Positions 55,668 through 64,000 of a stretch of DNA of 64,000 nucleotides are shown here, in pieces (positions within the stretch are counted from its first letter, which is position 1; each line of letters starts with the position of its first letter). The translations under genes and the position numbers were made by a program. Location: positions 4,220,501 through 4,284,500 of the forward strand of contig NZ_MDGR01000007.1 in assembly GCF_002742335.1 (NCBI RefSeq), read 5' to 3'. A model generated the notes under the pieces. It did not search any database, was not told where the DNA came from, and was given only the letters and a program-made list of their open reading frames with translations. This stretch comes from Reichenbachiella sp. 5M10 (GTDB lineage: Bacteria > Bacteroidota > Bacteroidia > Cytophagales > Cyclobacteriaceae).

Positions 55668-58463
55668 ATGGTGAAGTACAATATTGACGAGTTAGATCCT
55701 AAAAATTTCATCCTTGTCAAAGGCGCTAGAGTCAATAATTTGAAGAACTTAAGTGTCGCTATCCCGAGAAACAAACTTGTGGTGGTCACTGGGTTGTCAG
55801 GTTCGGGCAAGTCCTCCTTCGCTTTCGATACACTTTTTGCAGAAGGGCAGAGAAAATACGTCGAGAGTCTGAGCTCGTATGCGAGGCAGTTTCTTGGGAG
55901 GATGGAAAAACCCGAGGTGGATTACATCAAGGGGATCTCACCAGCGGTAGCCATTGAGCAAAAAGTAAACACACGAAACCCCCGATCTACGGTAGGGACA
56001 AGTACCGAAATATACGATTATCTCAAGTTGCTCTTTGCGAGAATTGGAGAAACGATCTCCCCGATCAGTGGACAGGTAGTCAAGAGAGATACAGTCACGA
56101 CAGTAGTCAATGCCATTCATGCTCATCTTGAAGGGGAAAAGTTCATGATTGCGGCTCCCCTGGCTATACATGAGGGGCGCACATTGGAGGAGGAGCTCAA
56201 CATCCTGCTCAGCAAGGGCTTTACTCGTGTACTGATCAAAGGAGAAATGCAGCAGATCGAAGAATTAGATCCGCAAAAATTGAAAGCAGGAGATGTAGAG
56301 ATATTGATAGATAGACTCAGTGTCAATTCAAGTGATGAGGATGCGACGTTTAGACTCTCAGATTCTGTACAGACGGCTTTTTTTGAGAGTAATGGTTCGT
56401 GCCACGTCCACTTTCGTGGAAAGGACGTCTTACGCTACTCGGACAAGTTTGAACTGGATGGGTTGTCATTCGAAGAGCCTTCTGTCAACCTCTTTAGTTT
56501 CAACAATCCATATGGGGCTTGTCGCAAATGTGAGGGTTTTGGAAAAGTGCTAGGGATTGACCCAGACTTGGTGATCGCTGACAAGAACCTGTCGGTATTT
56601 GAAAATGCTATTGTGCCTTGGAGAAGTGAGACAATGAAAAAGTGGCTCAAGCCGCTAATAGATCTGGCACATGAATTGGATTTTCCGATCCATAGGCCAG
56701 TCAAAGAGCTTACCGAAGAGCAAATGGAATTGCTTTGGGAAGGCCACGGTGCATTTGAGGGGATACATGCTTTCTTTGCGTTCATCGAATCTCAGTTGCA
56801 CAAGATTCAGTATAGGGTACTTCTGTCACGCTACCGTGGCAAGACCACGTGTCCAGATTGCAAAGGTACTCGTTTGCGCAAAGACGCCAACTTTGTAAAA
56901 ATTGGTGGCAAGTCCATTTCCCAATTGGTATTGATGCCACTGAGTGAGGCGAACCGTTTTTTTTGCGAACTCGAACTGAGCGACTATCAGCAAGAGGTAG
57001 CCAAGCGAATCCTAAAGGAAATCCAAAACCGTCTTGCGTATATGGAGGAGGTTGGTTTGGGTTATTTGACACTCAACCGGTTGACAGCTACCCTATCAGG
57101 TGGCGAATACCAACGCATCAAGTTGGCCACATCTCTAGGTAGCGCATTGGTGGGGTCTATGTACATTCTTGATGAACCAAGTATCGGGCTGCACCCGAGA
57201 GATACGGAGCGCTTGGGGAATGTGCTCATGACACTTCGCAACCTTGGCAATACCGTGGTGGTGGTGGAGCATGAGGAAGAGGTCATGCGTCGTGCGGATC
57301 AAATCATCGATATTGGGCCTGCGGCTGGTGTGCATGGAGGAGAGCTGGTCTTTCAAGGAGGATGGGACGAGATACTCAAAGAGGAGAAGTCGATTACGGC
57401 TCGATTCCTAAACGGGAAAGAAGAAATACCCGTGCCTAAATACCGGAGAAAATGGAATCATAGTATCGATCTATACGGTGCACGAGAAAATAACCTCAAG
57501 GAACTGGACGTGAAGATTCCTCTGGAGGTATTGACTGTCGTGACGGGTGTCAGTGGCTCAGGGAAGTCTACGCTGATTCGAAAAATCTTGTATCCAGCGC
57601 TGGGCAAGATGTTTGGGGTGACGGGTGAAGAAACGGGGAAATTTTCTGGATTGGATGGAGACTACAAGATGATCCAAAAACTGGAGATGATTGACCAAAA
57701 CCCTTTGGGTAGAAGTTCGCGCTCCAACCCAGTGACCTATGTCAAAGCGTACGACGGTATACGTACTTTGTTTGCAGAGTTGCCTCTGGCAAAGCAGCGT
57801 GGTTTGAAACCATCGCATTTCTCCTTTAATGTCGAGGGGGGGCGATGTGAGACATGTCAAGGAGAAGGTGAAGTGAAGATCGAGATGCAGTTCATGGCGG
57901 ATCTGCACTTGACCTGTGACGAATGCAAAGGCAAGCGTTTCAAAGAAGAGGTTTTGGCTATAGAGTATAAGGACAAGAATATCTCTGATATATTGGAATT
58001 GAGCATAGAAGAGAGTTTGGACTTCTTTGCCGACCAGAAAGCAATAGTTTCCAAACTCCAACCTCTTTATGATGTAGGTTTGGGTTATGTCAAATTGGGA
58101 CAAAGTTCCAACTCCTTGAGTGGTGGGGAAGCACAGCGGGTCAAGTTGGCCTTTTTTCTCGGTAGAGGACAGGCTGCCCAAAAGGAAAAAATCTTGTTCA
58201 TATTTGATGAGCCTACGACGGGTTTGCATTTCAAAGACATCGAAAAACTCCTGGCTTCCATCAATGCGCTTGTGGATCAAGGCAATACGGCGATCATTAT
58301 TGAGCACAATATGGAGATCATCAAATCGTCGGACTGGATCATTGATCTCGGTCCTGATGGAGGAGACCAAGGAGGCAACATATGCTTCGAAGGGACACCC
58401 GAAGAGATGGTCAAAATCAAGGGTAATCATACGGCAAAGTATCTCCGAGAGAAGTTGGAGTAG
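55668..58463 (+). CDS. uvrA: Excinuclease ABC subunit A
   Basis: A 931-residue ATPase of nucleotide excision repair. Walker A motifs are GLSGSGKSS (about residue 43) and GVSGSGKST (about 630). Zinc ligands appear as CRKC/CPDC in the first half and [16 protein letters not shown] in the second; two ABC signature/Walker B parts are [12 protein letters not shown] and [13 protein letters not shown] place the start at the ATG at 55668 ([14 protein letters not shown]). The frame is open 61 codons further upstream with a hydrophobic stretch, but those residues do not belong to UvrA. The 190-base gap to the divergent desaturase should hold both promoters. Confidence 0.96.
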   Translation: MVKYNIDELDPKNFILVKGARVNNLKNLSVAIPRNKLVVVTGLSGSGKSSFAFDTLFAEGQRKYVESLSSYARQFLGRMEKPEVDYIKGISPAVAIEQKVNTRNPRSTVGTSTEIYDYLKLLFARIGETISPISGQVVKRDTVTTVVNAIHAHLEGEKFMIAAPLAIHEGRTLEEELNILLSKGFTRVLIKGEMQQIEELDPQKLKAGDVEILIDRLSVNSSDEDATFRLSDSVQTAFFESNGSCHVHFRGKDVLRYSDKFELDGLSFEEPSVNLFSFNNPYGACRKCEGFGKVLGIDPDLVIADKNLSVFENAIVPWRSETMKKWLKPLIDLAHELDFPIHRPVKELTEEQMELLWEGHGAFEGIHAFFAFIESQLHKIQYRVLLSRYRGKTTCPDCKGTRLRKDANFVKIGGKSISQLVLMPLSEANRFFCELELSDYQQEVAKRILKEIQNRLAYMEEVGLGYLTLNRLTATLSGGEYQRIKLATSLGSALVGSMYILDEPSIGLHPRDTERLGNVLMTLRNLGNTVVVVEHEEEVMRRADQIIDIGPAAGVHGGELVFQGGWDEILKEEKSITARFLNGKEEIPVPKYRRKWNHSIDLYGARENNLKELDVKIPLEVLTVVTGVSGSGKSTLIRKILYPALGKMFGVTGEETGKFSGLDGDYKMIQKLEMIDQNPLGRSSRSNPVTYVKAYDGIRTLFAELPLAKQRGLKPSHFSFNVEGGRCETCQGEGEVKIEMQFMADLHLTCDECKGKRFKEEVLAIEYKDKNISDILELSIEESLDFFADQKAIVSKLQPLYDVGLGYVKLGQSSNSLSGGEAQRVKLAFFLGRGQAAQKEKILFIFDEPTTGLHFKDIEKLLASINALVDQGNTAIIIEHNMEIIKSSDWIIDLGPDGGDQGGNICFEGTPEEMVKIKGNHTAKYLREKLE

Positions 58464-58533
58464 AACTGTGGTCCAGACCAATATTGCTTCATTCTGAAAG
58501 AGAACTTCGCCGACTCACTATATATTTGGGAGT

Positions 58534-59709
58534 ATGAAAACACAAACGGGTCTTCAGCTCCTCCACAATCATCTGGATCACATCCAAGGCAATGTGGCTT
58601 ACCTCTGTCACGCTGCATCGGTTGACGAAAATTACACACACGGCATAGAGACGATCAAAGATCTGTTTGGGTCTCGTCTCAAGAAACTTTTCTCCCCACA
58701 GCATGGGATTTTTGCTGATGTTCAGGACAACATGGTGGAGACGGATCATTTTGTACACGGGTACTATCAGTTGCCAGTCTATAGCCTCTACTCTGATACA
58801 CGCAAACCAACGGCAGATATGCTGGCTGGGATTGATCATGTGATTGTCGATTTGCAAGATGTAGGTACCCGAGTGTATACCTATATCTATACGTTGATTT
58901 ACATGATGGAGGCTTGCGGTGAACAAGACATAGAGGTTATCGTACTCGATCGCCCTAATCCAATCGGAGGTGCGGCGGTCGAAGGAAATGTGCTCGATAT
59001 GAATTTTCGCTCTTTTGTGGGGAGGTATCCGATTCCTATGCGGCATGGCCTGACGATGGGTGAAGTTGCCATGATGGCACGTCAGCACTGGGGGGTGATC
59101 TGTGACTTGCGTGTGATCAAGATGTCTGGCTGGGAGCGTCAGATGCATTATTGGCATACGGGATTGCCATGGGTGCTGCCTTCTCCGAACCTGCCAAATG
59201 TCGAGACCGCATTTACTTTTACAGCGACAGTGATTTTCGAAGGGACCAATGTCTCGGAGGGTCGTGGGACGACCAAGAGCCTTGAGACAATTGGCCATCC
59301 AGCTATCCAAAATTATGATTTACTTCCTATTTTGGAGGCAGCCTTTGCAAAGTCAAATTTAGCAGGGTTTGTTCTGCGTCCGTTATCATTTTTGCCTACC
59401 TTTCAAAAGCATGCGGGAAAGCTGTGTCATGGGTATCAAATCCATGTGACAGATTATCATGCGTTTCAGCCATGGCGTGTAGGTCAGCTGATTAATCAAG
59501 TGCTTTACCATCAGATGGGAGGAGAGTTTCTTTGGAAGCAGCCCCCCTATGAGTACGAAGAACAGCTCTTGCCTATAGATATCTTGAATGGCACAGACCA
59601 AGTGAGAAAATGGATCGAATCCAAGGGGGAATTTGACGAATTGGTCGATCTAGAGACACAAGGTATGGACACGTATCAAAACATGCGAAAAGACATATTA
59701 ATGTATTGA
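58534..59709 (+). CDS. namZ: DUF1343/NamZ exo-beta-N-acetylmuramidase-like protein
   Basis: A 391-residue protein of the DUF1343 family, in which NamZ cleaves N-acetylmuramic acid from peptidoglycan fragments. Landmarks are SPQHGIFADVQDNM (about residue 52), DHVIVDLQDVGTRVYTY and DRPNPIGG, with GRYPIPMRHGLTMGE. It lacks the usual signal peptide, so it looks cytoplasmic. TATATTTG lies six bases before the ATG and fits a -7 element, implying a leaderless message if used. It is placed between uvrA and the trehalose gene. Confidence 0.9.
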   Translation: MKTQTGLQLLHNHLDHIQGNVAYLCHAASVDENYTHGIETIKDLFGSRLKKLFSPQHGIFADVQDNMVETDHFVHGYYQLPVYSLYSDTRKPTADMLAGIDHVIVDLQDVGTRVYTYIYTLIYMMEACGEQDIEVIVLDRPNPIGGAAVEGNVLDMNFRSFVGRYPIPMRHGLTMGEVAMMARQHWGVICDLRVIKMSGWERQMHYWHTGLPWVLPSPNLPNVETAFTFTATVIFEGTNVSEGRGTTKSLETIGHPAIQNYDLLPILEAAFAKSNLAGFVLRPLSFLPTFQKHAGKLCHGYQIHVTDYHAFQPWRVGQLINQVLYHQMGGEFLWKQPPYEYEEQLLPIDILNGTDQVRKWIESKGEFDELVDLETQGMDTYQNMRKDILMY

Positions 59710-59739
59710 TCTGATTTCGAGTGTGTTCTTTATTATCAC

Positions 59740-59747
59740 TAATTTTG
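59740..59747 (+). promoter_or_regulatory. -7 promoter element of the trehalose gene
   Basis: TAATTTTG fits TAnnTTTG exactly, 43 bases before the ATG. No clear TTG -33 element was found. Confidence 0.45.
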
Positions 59748-59790
59748 GCCTAGCTTGACAACAGCCCATAGTTCTTAGAAAATATCCGAT

Positions 59791-61983
59791 ATGACATCAA
59801 AAACCAATTCCAAAACCATCATAGTGTCCAACCGTCTGCCCGTGAAAGTGGTCAGAAAAGAAGGGGAGGATTTAGATTTTCAACCGACAGAAGGAGGTCT
59901 CGCTACGGGTTTGGGCTCGATTTACAAAAGTGGAAACAACGTATGGATCGGTTGGCCTGGAGCTACCCTTGTGTCAGAGCAAGAAGAGAAAAGTACGACA
60001 GAAATACTCGAATCTCAGAGTATGTATCCAGTCTTTTTGACTGATGAGGACTTGGAGCTTTATTATGAGGGTTTTTCCAATGAAACTTTGTGGCCCAACT
60101 TTCATTATTTCAATCAGTATTCCATTTTTGATGAGCGTACCTGGGAGTCTTATAAAGCAGTCAATCAGAAGTTTGCAGATGCAGTACTGTCACAAGCCAG
60201 TGAGGAAGATACCATCTGGGTCCATGATTACCAACTGCTACTTGTGCCTGCTCTCTTGCGCAAAGAAAAGCCAGACTTGAAGATTGGCTTTTTTCTACAC
60301 ATACCTTTTCCATCTTATGAGTCGTTTCGTCTCTTGCCGTTTCGCCGAGAGTTACTTTTGGGGATGTTGGGTGCTGACTTTTTGGGATTTCATACCTACG
60401 ACGATACGAGACATTTTTTGTCGTCTGCCAATCGCTTGGCAGGTATAGGCAATAATCACGGAATCATCAATTACAACAACCGTCAGATCATGGCGGATGC
60501 TCTTCCTATGGGGATTGATTATGAGAAGTACAGCTCGACGGCTTCTGAACCAGAAACGATAGAAAAGGAGGTCCAATACCGTACTGCAATTGGCACACCC
60601 CAGATGATGCTGTCGATAGATCGTTTGGATTATTCCAAAGGGATCCCGCAGCGCGTCAAGGCCTTTGAGCAGTTTTTGGTTGAGTATCCACAGTATAGAA
60701 CGAAAGTTTCGCTCGTGATGATCGTGGTACCTTCGAGATATCAAGTAGGCAAATACAAAGAACTCAAGGAAGAAATTGACCTACTAGTGGGTAGAATCAA
60801 TGGCCAGTTTGGGCGACTGAGCTGGACTCCCGTACACTATTTTTTTAGGTCTTATCCGCTCAATGCTTTGTCGGCATTTTACCGTATGGCGCATGTAGGC
60901 TTTGTGAGCCCTCTCCGTGATGGAATGAACTTAGTAGCCAAAGAGTTCATCGCCAGTAAACTGGAGAAAAAGGGTGTTTTGATATTGAGTGAAATGGCTG
61001 GAGCATCCAAAGAGCTATCCGATGCGATTTTGGTCAACCCAAACAACCGCGCGCAGATGGTGAGAGCGATCAAGGATGCTCTAGAAATGAGCGAAGAAGA
61101 ACAAATCAGCCGTATGACGGTGATGCAAGAGACACTCAAGAGATACAATATATATCACTGGGTGGATTTGTTTATGAGTCGATTGGCTCATGTCAAAAAA
61201 CAACAACTCGCGCAGAAAACCAAAAACATCGATTCGAAAACTATCGAGGGTATTCGCAAGGACTATCTGCAAGCTAAGCAGAGGTTGTTGTTCTTAGATT
61301 ATGATGGGACATTGACGGGGTTTCACCCAGATCCGCAACTAGCCGTGCCTAATGAGGAACTCTATCAGATTCTTGACCAATTGATCGAAAAGGAAAATAC
61401 ACGAGTGGTTATCATCAGTGGTCGGGACAAAAACACATTGCAGAAGTGGTTTGACAATAGACCTATTGACTTGATTGCAGAGCATGGTGTATGGCTGAGA
61501 CAAGTTGGTGGAGATTGGGAGACGATCACTCATCTTACCGATGTGTGGAAGGGTGACATCAAGGACGTCCTTGAAGGCTATGTCAACCGTACGCCTGGTT
61601 CGTTTATCGAAGAAAAAGATTATTCTCTAGTTTGGCATTACCGAAAGGTAGAAACAGGACTTGGAGAGTTGAGAACCAGAGAATTGATGAGTCACCTCAA
61701 GTATCTCACATCTAACATGAATCTTCAGGTTTTGGAAGGAGATAAGGTCATGGAGATCAAAAGCACAGAGGTGAACAAAGGGAGAGCTGCGGCAAGCTGG
61801 CTCAAGCGCTACACTGCAGACTTTGTTTTGGCGATAGGAGATGATTGGACGGATGAGGATACGTTCAAGGCTATGCCAGACAGTGCTTTCACGATCAAGG
61901 TCGGAGGCAACCAATCTGCCGCAAAATATAGTATCTTAGGGCCCGAGAAAGTCCGAGGCCTTCTCAGAAAGTTGGGTGAATAA
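59791..61983 (+). CDS. Trehalose-6-phosphate synthase/phosphatase fusion
   Basis: A 730-residue bifunctional enzyme. The GT20 synthase (about residues 8-480) has [30 protein letters not shown] and the later [19 protein letters not shown]; the HAD phosphatase (about 500-730) has [19 protein letters not shown] and [10 protein letters not shown]. It makes trehalose-6-phosphate from UDP-glucose and glucose-6-phosphate and dephosphorylates it, giving the osmoprotectant trehalose. One gene thus does the work of OtsA and OtsB. Confidence 0.96.
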   Translation: MTSKTNSKTIIVSNRLPVKVVRKEGEDLDFQPTEGGLATGLGSIYKSGNNVWIGWPGATLVSEQEEKSTTEILESQSMYPVFLTDEDLELYYEGFSNETLWPNFHYFNQYSIFDERTWESYKAVNQKFADAVLSQASEEDTIWVHDYQLLLVPALLRKEKPDLKIGFFLHIPFPSYESFRLLPFRRELLLGMLGADFLGFHTYDDTRHFLSSANRLAGIGNNHGIINYNNRQIMADALPMGIDYEKYSSTASEPETIEKEVQYRTAIGTPQMMLSIDRLDYSKGIPQRVKAFEQFLVEYPQYRTKVSLVMIVVPSRYQVGKYKELKEEIDLLVGRINGQFGRLSWTPVHYFFRSYPLNALSAFYRMAHVGFVSPLRDGMNLVAKEFIASKLEKKGVLILSEMAGASKELSDAILVNPNNRAQMVRAIKDALEMSEEEQISRMTVMQETLKRYNIYHWVDLFMSRLAHVKKQQLAQKTKNIDSKTIEGIRKDYLQAKQRLLFLDYDGTLTGFHPDPQLAVPNEELYQILDQLIEKENTRVVIISGRDKNTLQKWFDNRPIDLIAEHGVWLRQVGGDWETITHLTDVWKGDIKDVLEGYVNRTPGSFIEEKDYSLVWHYRKVETGLGELRTRELMSHLKYLTSNMNLQVLEGDKVMEIKSTEVNKGRAAASWLKRYTADFVLAIGDDWTDEDTFKAMPDSAFTIKVGGNQSAAKYSILGPEKVRGLLRKLGE

Positions 61984-62131
61984 CCCAAAACAGCTATAGA
62001 AAGAAGGGGAAATAGACATCTGAGTTTGGGTTGGTTCAGCGAAAAAGCACGCCTAATTGTGTGTTATGATAGGTTTGGGCGCCCCCATACGAAGAAGCTA
62101 TATTGCTGAAGCACGCAGTTATTTTGGGAGA

Positions 62132-63472
62132 ATGTCAAAGTCATTTATCAACACATGGAACCTAGAGTTTCACGATGAGGAAATAGAAGAGCGTTTTAGA
62201 TCCTACAACATAGGTTTTGAAATTAGGTTTGTGAAGTTTTTTTTGGGCATGCTTTTGTTGTTCAATACAATATTCGCAGCGAAGGATTACTTCTTTTATG
62301 TGGAGGAGCGCCATGTCGTCTCTGTATATTGGCAAGCATTATTGATTGTACCGATTTACGTTTTATTGGTGTTGATGGTGATGCGATCGAGTCAGGCTTT
62401 TCTTGTGCGTCACTTTTATCAGTTGGCGTGGTTTCTTTTTGTATTTACGATTGGTTCACAGCTTTTGCTTTTGCATCTCAATGGTACCCAGGGTTTTGGG
62501 ATCAACAGTACGATGATTATTGTGGTTTTTGGTACCTATTTGTTTTCGGGTATTCTGTACCGGCACGCCTTGTTTTTGACACCTCTTTTGATGGTAGTAG
62601 TCGTGTTCTTCTTGATCTATGTATTGGATTTTGAAGTGTACGAGACAGGAAATTCGATTCTTTCGTATGTGATGGTACTCAGTGGATTGATTGTCATCAA
62701 ATATCAAATCGAGCGACAAAATAGATTGAGTTTCAACCAAGCCGAGATGCAGTCCCTGGAGGACACCAAGATCAAAGAAAATTATTTGCGAGTAAATGCT
62801 CTCAGTCAAATGAGAAAGGATTTGATTGCTATTTTGGCCCATGATGTACGTTCTCCTCTCGCCAGCTTGCATGGCGTGTTGCAATTGGCGAAAGAAGGTG
62901 ATCTGACCGAGGAAGAAACCATGGGGTACATCGAACGAATCGAAACGCAAGTGTCATCGGTCAATTTCCTCATCAATGATATACTCATTTGGATCAAGAG
63001 CCAAAGTGATGAGGCTGATTTTGAAAAAGGGCCTTTCAATCTGTCCAGTGTCATAGAGGATCTCAAGTTCTTGTTCGCAGAGCAGCTTGAAGATAAGGGG
63101 ATCTTGCTCCAAGTAAATTTAGAGGAAGATGACGTCTATGGTCAACCAGACATGATCAAAACGATCTTAAGAAATTTTGTAAGCAATGCCATCAAGTTTT
63201 CGTCAAGTAACGACACGATCTATCTTGAGAGCAAACGCGATGGGGACAAAGTATTGCTCAGTGTCCGTGACGAAGGAGTCGGGATGTCTAGTACAGAGCT
63301 CAAGAGGCTCAAAAACACGTTTGCTTCCAAGCTAGGTACGGGAAAGGAGAAAGGAATGGGATTGGGCCTAAAAATTTGTCGTGCATTGATTCGAGCGCAT
63401 AAGTCGACTCTGACGATTGAGAGCGAACCCGCCCAAGGTACAAAGATCAGTTTTGACCTAGAGAGAGCTTAG
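62132..63472 (+). CDS. Membrane sensor histidine kinase
   Basis: A 446-residue kinase with six hydrophobic helices (about residues 30-205), then the phospho-accepting HDVRSPLASLHG (about residue 238), the N box LRNFVSNAIKFSS, the G1 box VRDEGVGMS and the G2 box KGMGLGLKICRALIRAH. No extracytoplasmic domain is large enough to sense a ligand, so the helices may be the sensor. I chose the ATG at 62132 after a GGGAG; an earlier ATG at 62066 would sit upstream of the -7-like TAGGTTTG (62070-62077). No response regulator is adjacent. Confidence 0.9.
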   Translation: MSKSFINTWNLEFHDEEIEERFRSYNIGFEIRFVKFFLGMLLLFNTIFAAKDYFFYVEERHVVSVYWQALLIVPIYVLLVLMVMRSSQAFLVRHFYQLAWFLFVFTIGSQLLLLHLNGTQGFGINSTMIIVVFGTYLFSGILYRHALFLTPLLMVVVVFFLIYVLDFEVYETGNSILSYVMVLSGLIVIKYQIERQNRLSFNQAEMQSLEDTKIKENYLRVNALSQMRKDLIAILAHDVRSPLASLHGVLQLAKEGDLTEEETMGYIERIETQVSSVNFLINDILIWIKSQSDEADFEKGPFNLSSVIEDLKFLFAEQLEDKGILLQVNLEEDDVYGQPDMIKTILRNFVSNAIKFSSSNDTIYLESKRDGDKVLLSVRDEGVGMSSTELKRLKNTFASKLGTGKEKGMGLGLKICRALIRAHKSTLTIESEPAQGTKISFDLERA

Positions 63473-63473
63473 T

Positions 63474-64000
63474 TCAGTAGTTTTTGAGTGACCATTTGCC
63501 TTTCTTGAGCACTTCTACCGAGTGGATTTGGACGTTGCGTATGTCGTCATATTTGGGCTTGATCAGGGTTTGACCGTTGATCGTGGCTAGACCGACTTTG
63601 CCTCGATCATCTATTCGGATATATCTATCAGGAGTGAGTGTTAGTTTGTCATATTGAAAAGGTATTTTGACAAATTGATTTATAGTCATGAGTGAGCTTT
63701 TTCCATTTTTTTCTACAATCACAGATTGTCCTTCGTCGTAGACTTGGATGTTGTCATAGCGGATAGGGAGCAGTGGAGTTCCGTCTTCAGCTATGTAGCC
63801 CCACAAGTCACCTTGTTGCACGAGGTAGCCACTGCTGTAGAGGTTTTTGACCAACTGTTGGTATTCGACAGGTAGCAAAGGCGAACCAAACTGATCCAGC
63901 ATGCCGTATTTGTTTTCTTTCTTGATGATGAATTGATTGTTGGTCGTAGACTCTATGCTTTGATAGACGACACGAGTGATGAGTCTTCCGGAGTTGTTGA
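63474..64000 (-). CDS. WG-repeat protein, partial
   Basis: The gene runs off the right edge; about 175 residues are visible, and the frame is open to base 64000. It contains WG (beta) repeats: DLWGYIAEDGTPLLPIRYDN, GKSSLMTINQFVKIPFQYDK and GKVGLATINGQTLIKPKYDD, each about 45 residues. WG-repeat proteins are common in Bacteroidota and probably exported; no function is assigned. The stop abuts the histidine kinase's stop, with a one-base gap. Confidence 0.85.
   Translation of the reverse strand, partial: NNSGRLITRVVYQSIESTTNNQFIIKKENKYGMLDQFGSPLLPVEYQQLVKNLYSSGYLVQQGDLWGYIAEDGTPLLPIRYDNIQVYDEGQSVIVEKNGKSSLMTINQFVKIPFQYDKLTLTPDRYIRIDDRGKVGLATINGQTLIKPKYDDIRNVQIHSVEVLKKGKWSLKNY

Noticed and set aside
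57558-59310. Two long open frames on the - strand opposite uvrA and namZ
   Set aside because: Both are antisense to well-supported genes, show no recognisable domain, and have amino acid content that looks like a reversed coding strand.

Overview
The window is chromosomal DNA from a member of the Bacteroidota, most likely a marine Cytophagales (Reichenbachiella/Fulvivirga/Marivirga-like). The gene set is typical of that group: GldJ, DUF4175 and DUF3857 proteins, OmpA/PD40 proteins, an OxyR with both redox cysteines, a Cys-poor TraR/DksA-like protein and many lipoproteins. Several intergenic regions carry TAnnTTTG, the Bacteroidota -7 promoter element. I found no rRNA, tRNA, CRISPR array, insertion sequence or prophage. 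Species assignment is inference.

The most important feature is a probable chromosomal replication origin in the gene-free stretch 14607-14988. It holds six DnaA-box-like 9-mers (one exact TTATCCACA) beside a 45-base stretch that is almost pure A/T. It lies close to mnmG, and G over C on the + strand switches near it, from C-rich on the left to G-rich on the right. Two ParB-binding (parS-like) 16-mers lie 4.5 kb away, between mnmG and ybeY, with two weaker ones at 23.1 and 24.6 kb. Together these look like the origin/centromere domain of the chromosome.

Layout. 1-4.0 kb: end of mfd, a membrane-protein pair, two lipoproteins and a MaoC hydratase. 4.2-8.2 kb: two tandem DUF3857/transglutaminase-like exported proteins, one of which has lost its catalytic Cys and His. 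8.2-12.7 kb: a marR-fadN-fadA beta-oxidation operon, with a perfect 20-bp palindrome at its promoter and a four-helix-bundle (S23-type) gene inserted between fadN and fadA, flanked by imperfect inverted repeats. 12.8-14.6 kb: a TPR protein. 14.6-15.0 kb: oriC. 15.0-25.0 kb: eight genes all pointing at the origin (hypothetical, lipoprotein, DUF4175, anti-sigma-like ATPase, ybeY, mnmG, methyltransferase, Ig-like lipoprotein).

25-35 kb: comF, gldJ, an ECF sigma factor, oxyR, two OmpA-domain proteins, a histidine kinase and atpDC. 35-45.5 kb: mostly housekeeping genes (dtd, a MazG-like protein, dusB, cdsA, gdhA, psd, an rluB-type gene, scpB) with a CPBP protease, a DMT transporter and a lipase. 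45.8-55.5 kb: an outer-membrane beta-barrel protein, comM, nth, an ECF sigma factor with a small partner, a class V aminotransferase, a Rieske protein, a PL14-like lyase, an Xaa-Pro aminopeptidase and a fatty acid desaturase. 55.6-64 kb: uvrA, namZ, a trehalose synthase/phosphatase fusion, a second histidine kinase and the end of a WG-repeat protein.

Themes that recur are fatty acid and lipid metabolism (fadN/fadA, MaoC, desaturase, cdsA, psd), DNA repair (mfd, nth, uvrA), envelope proteins, and chromosome maintenance around the origin (oriC, parS, scpB).
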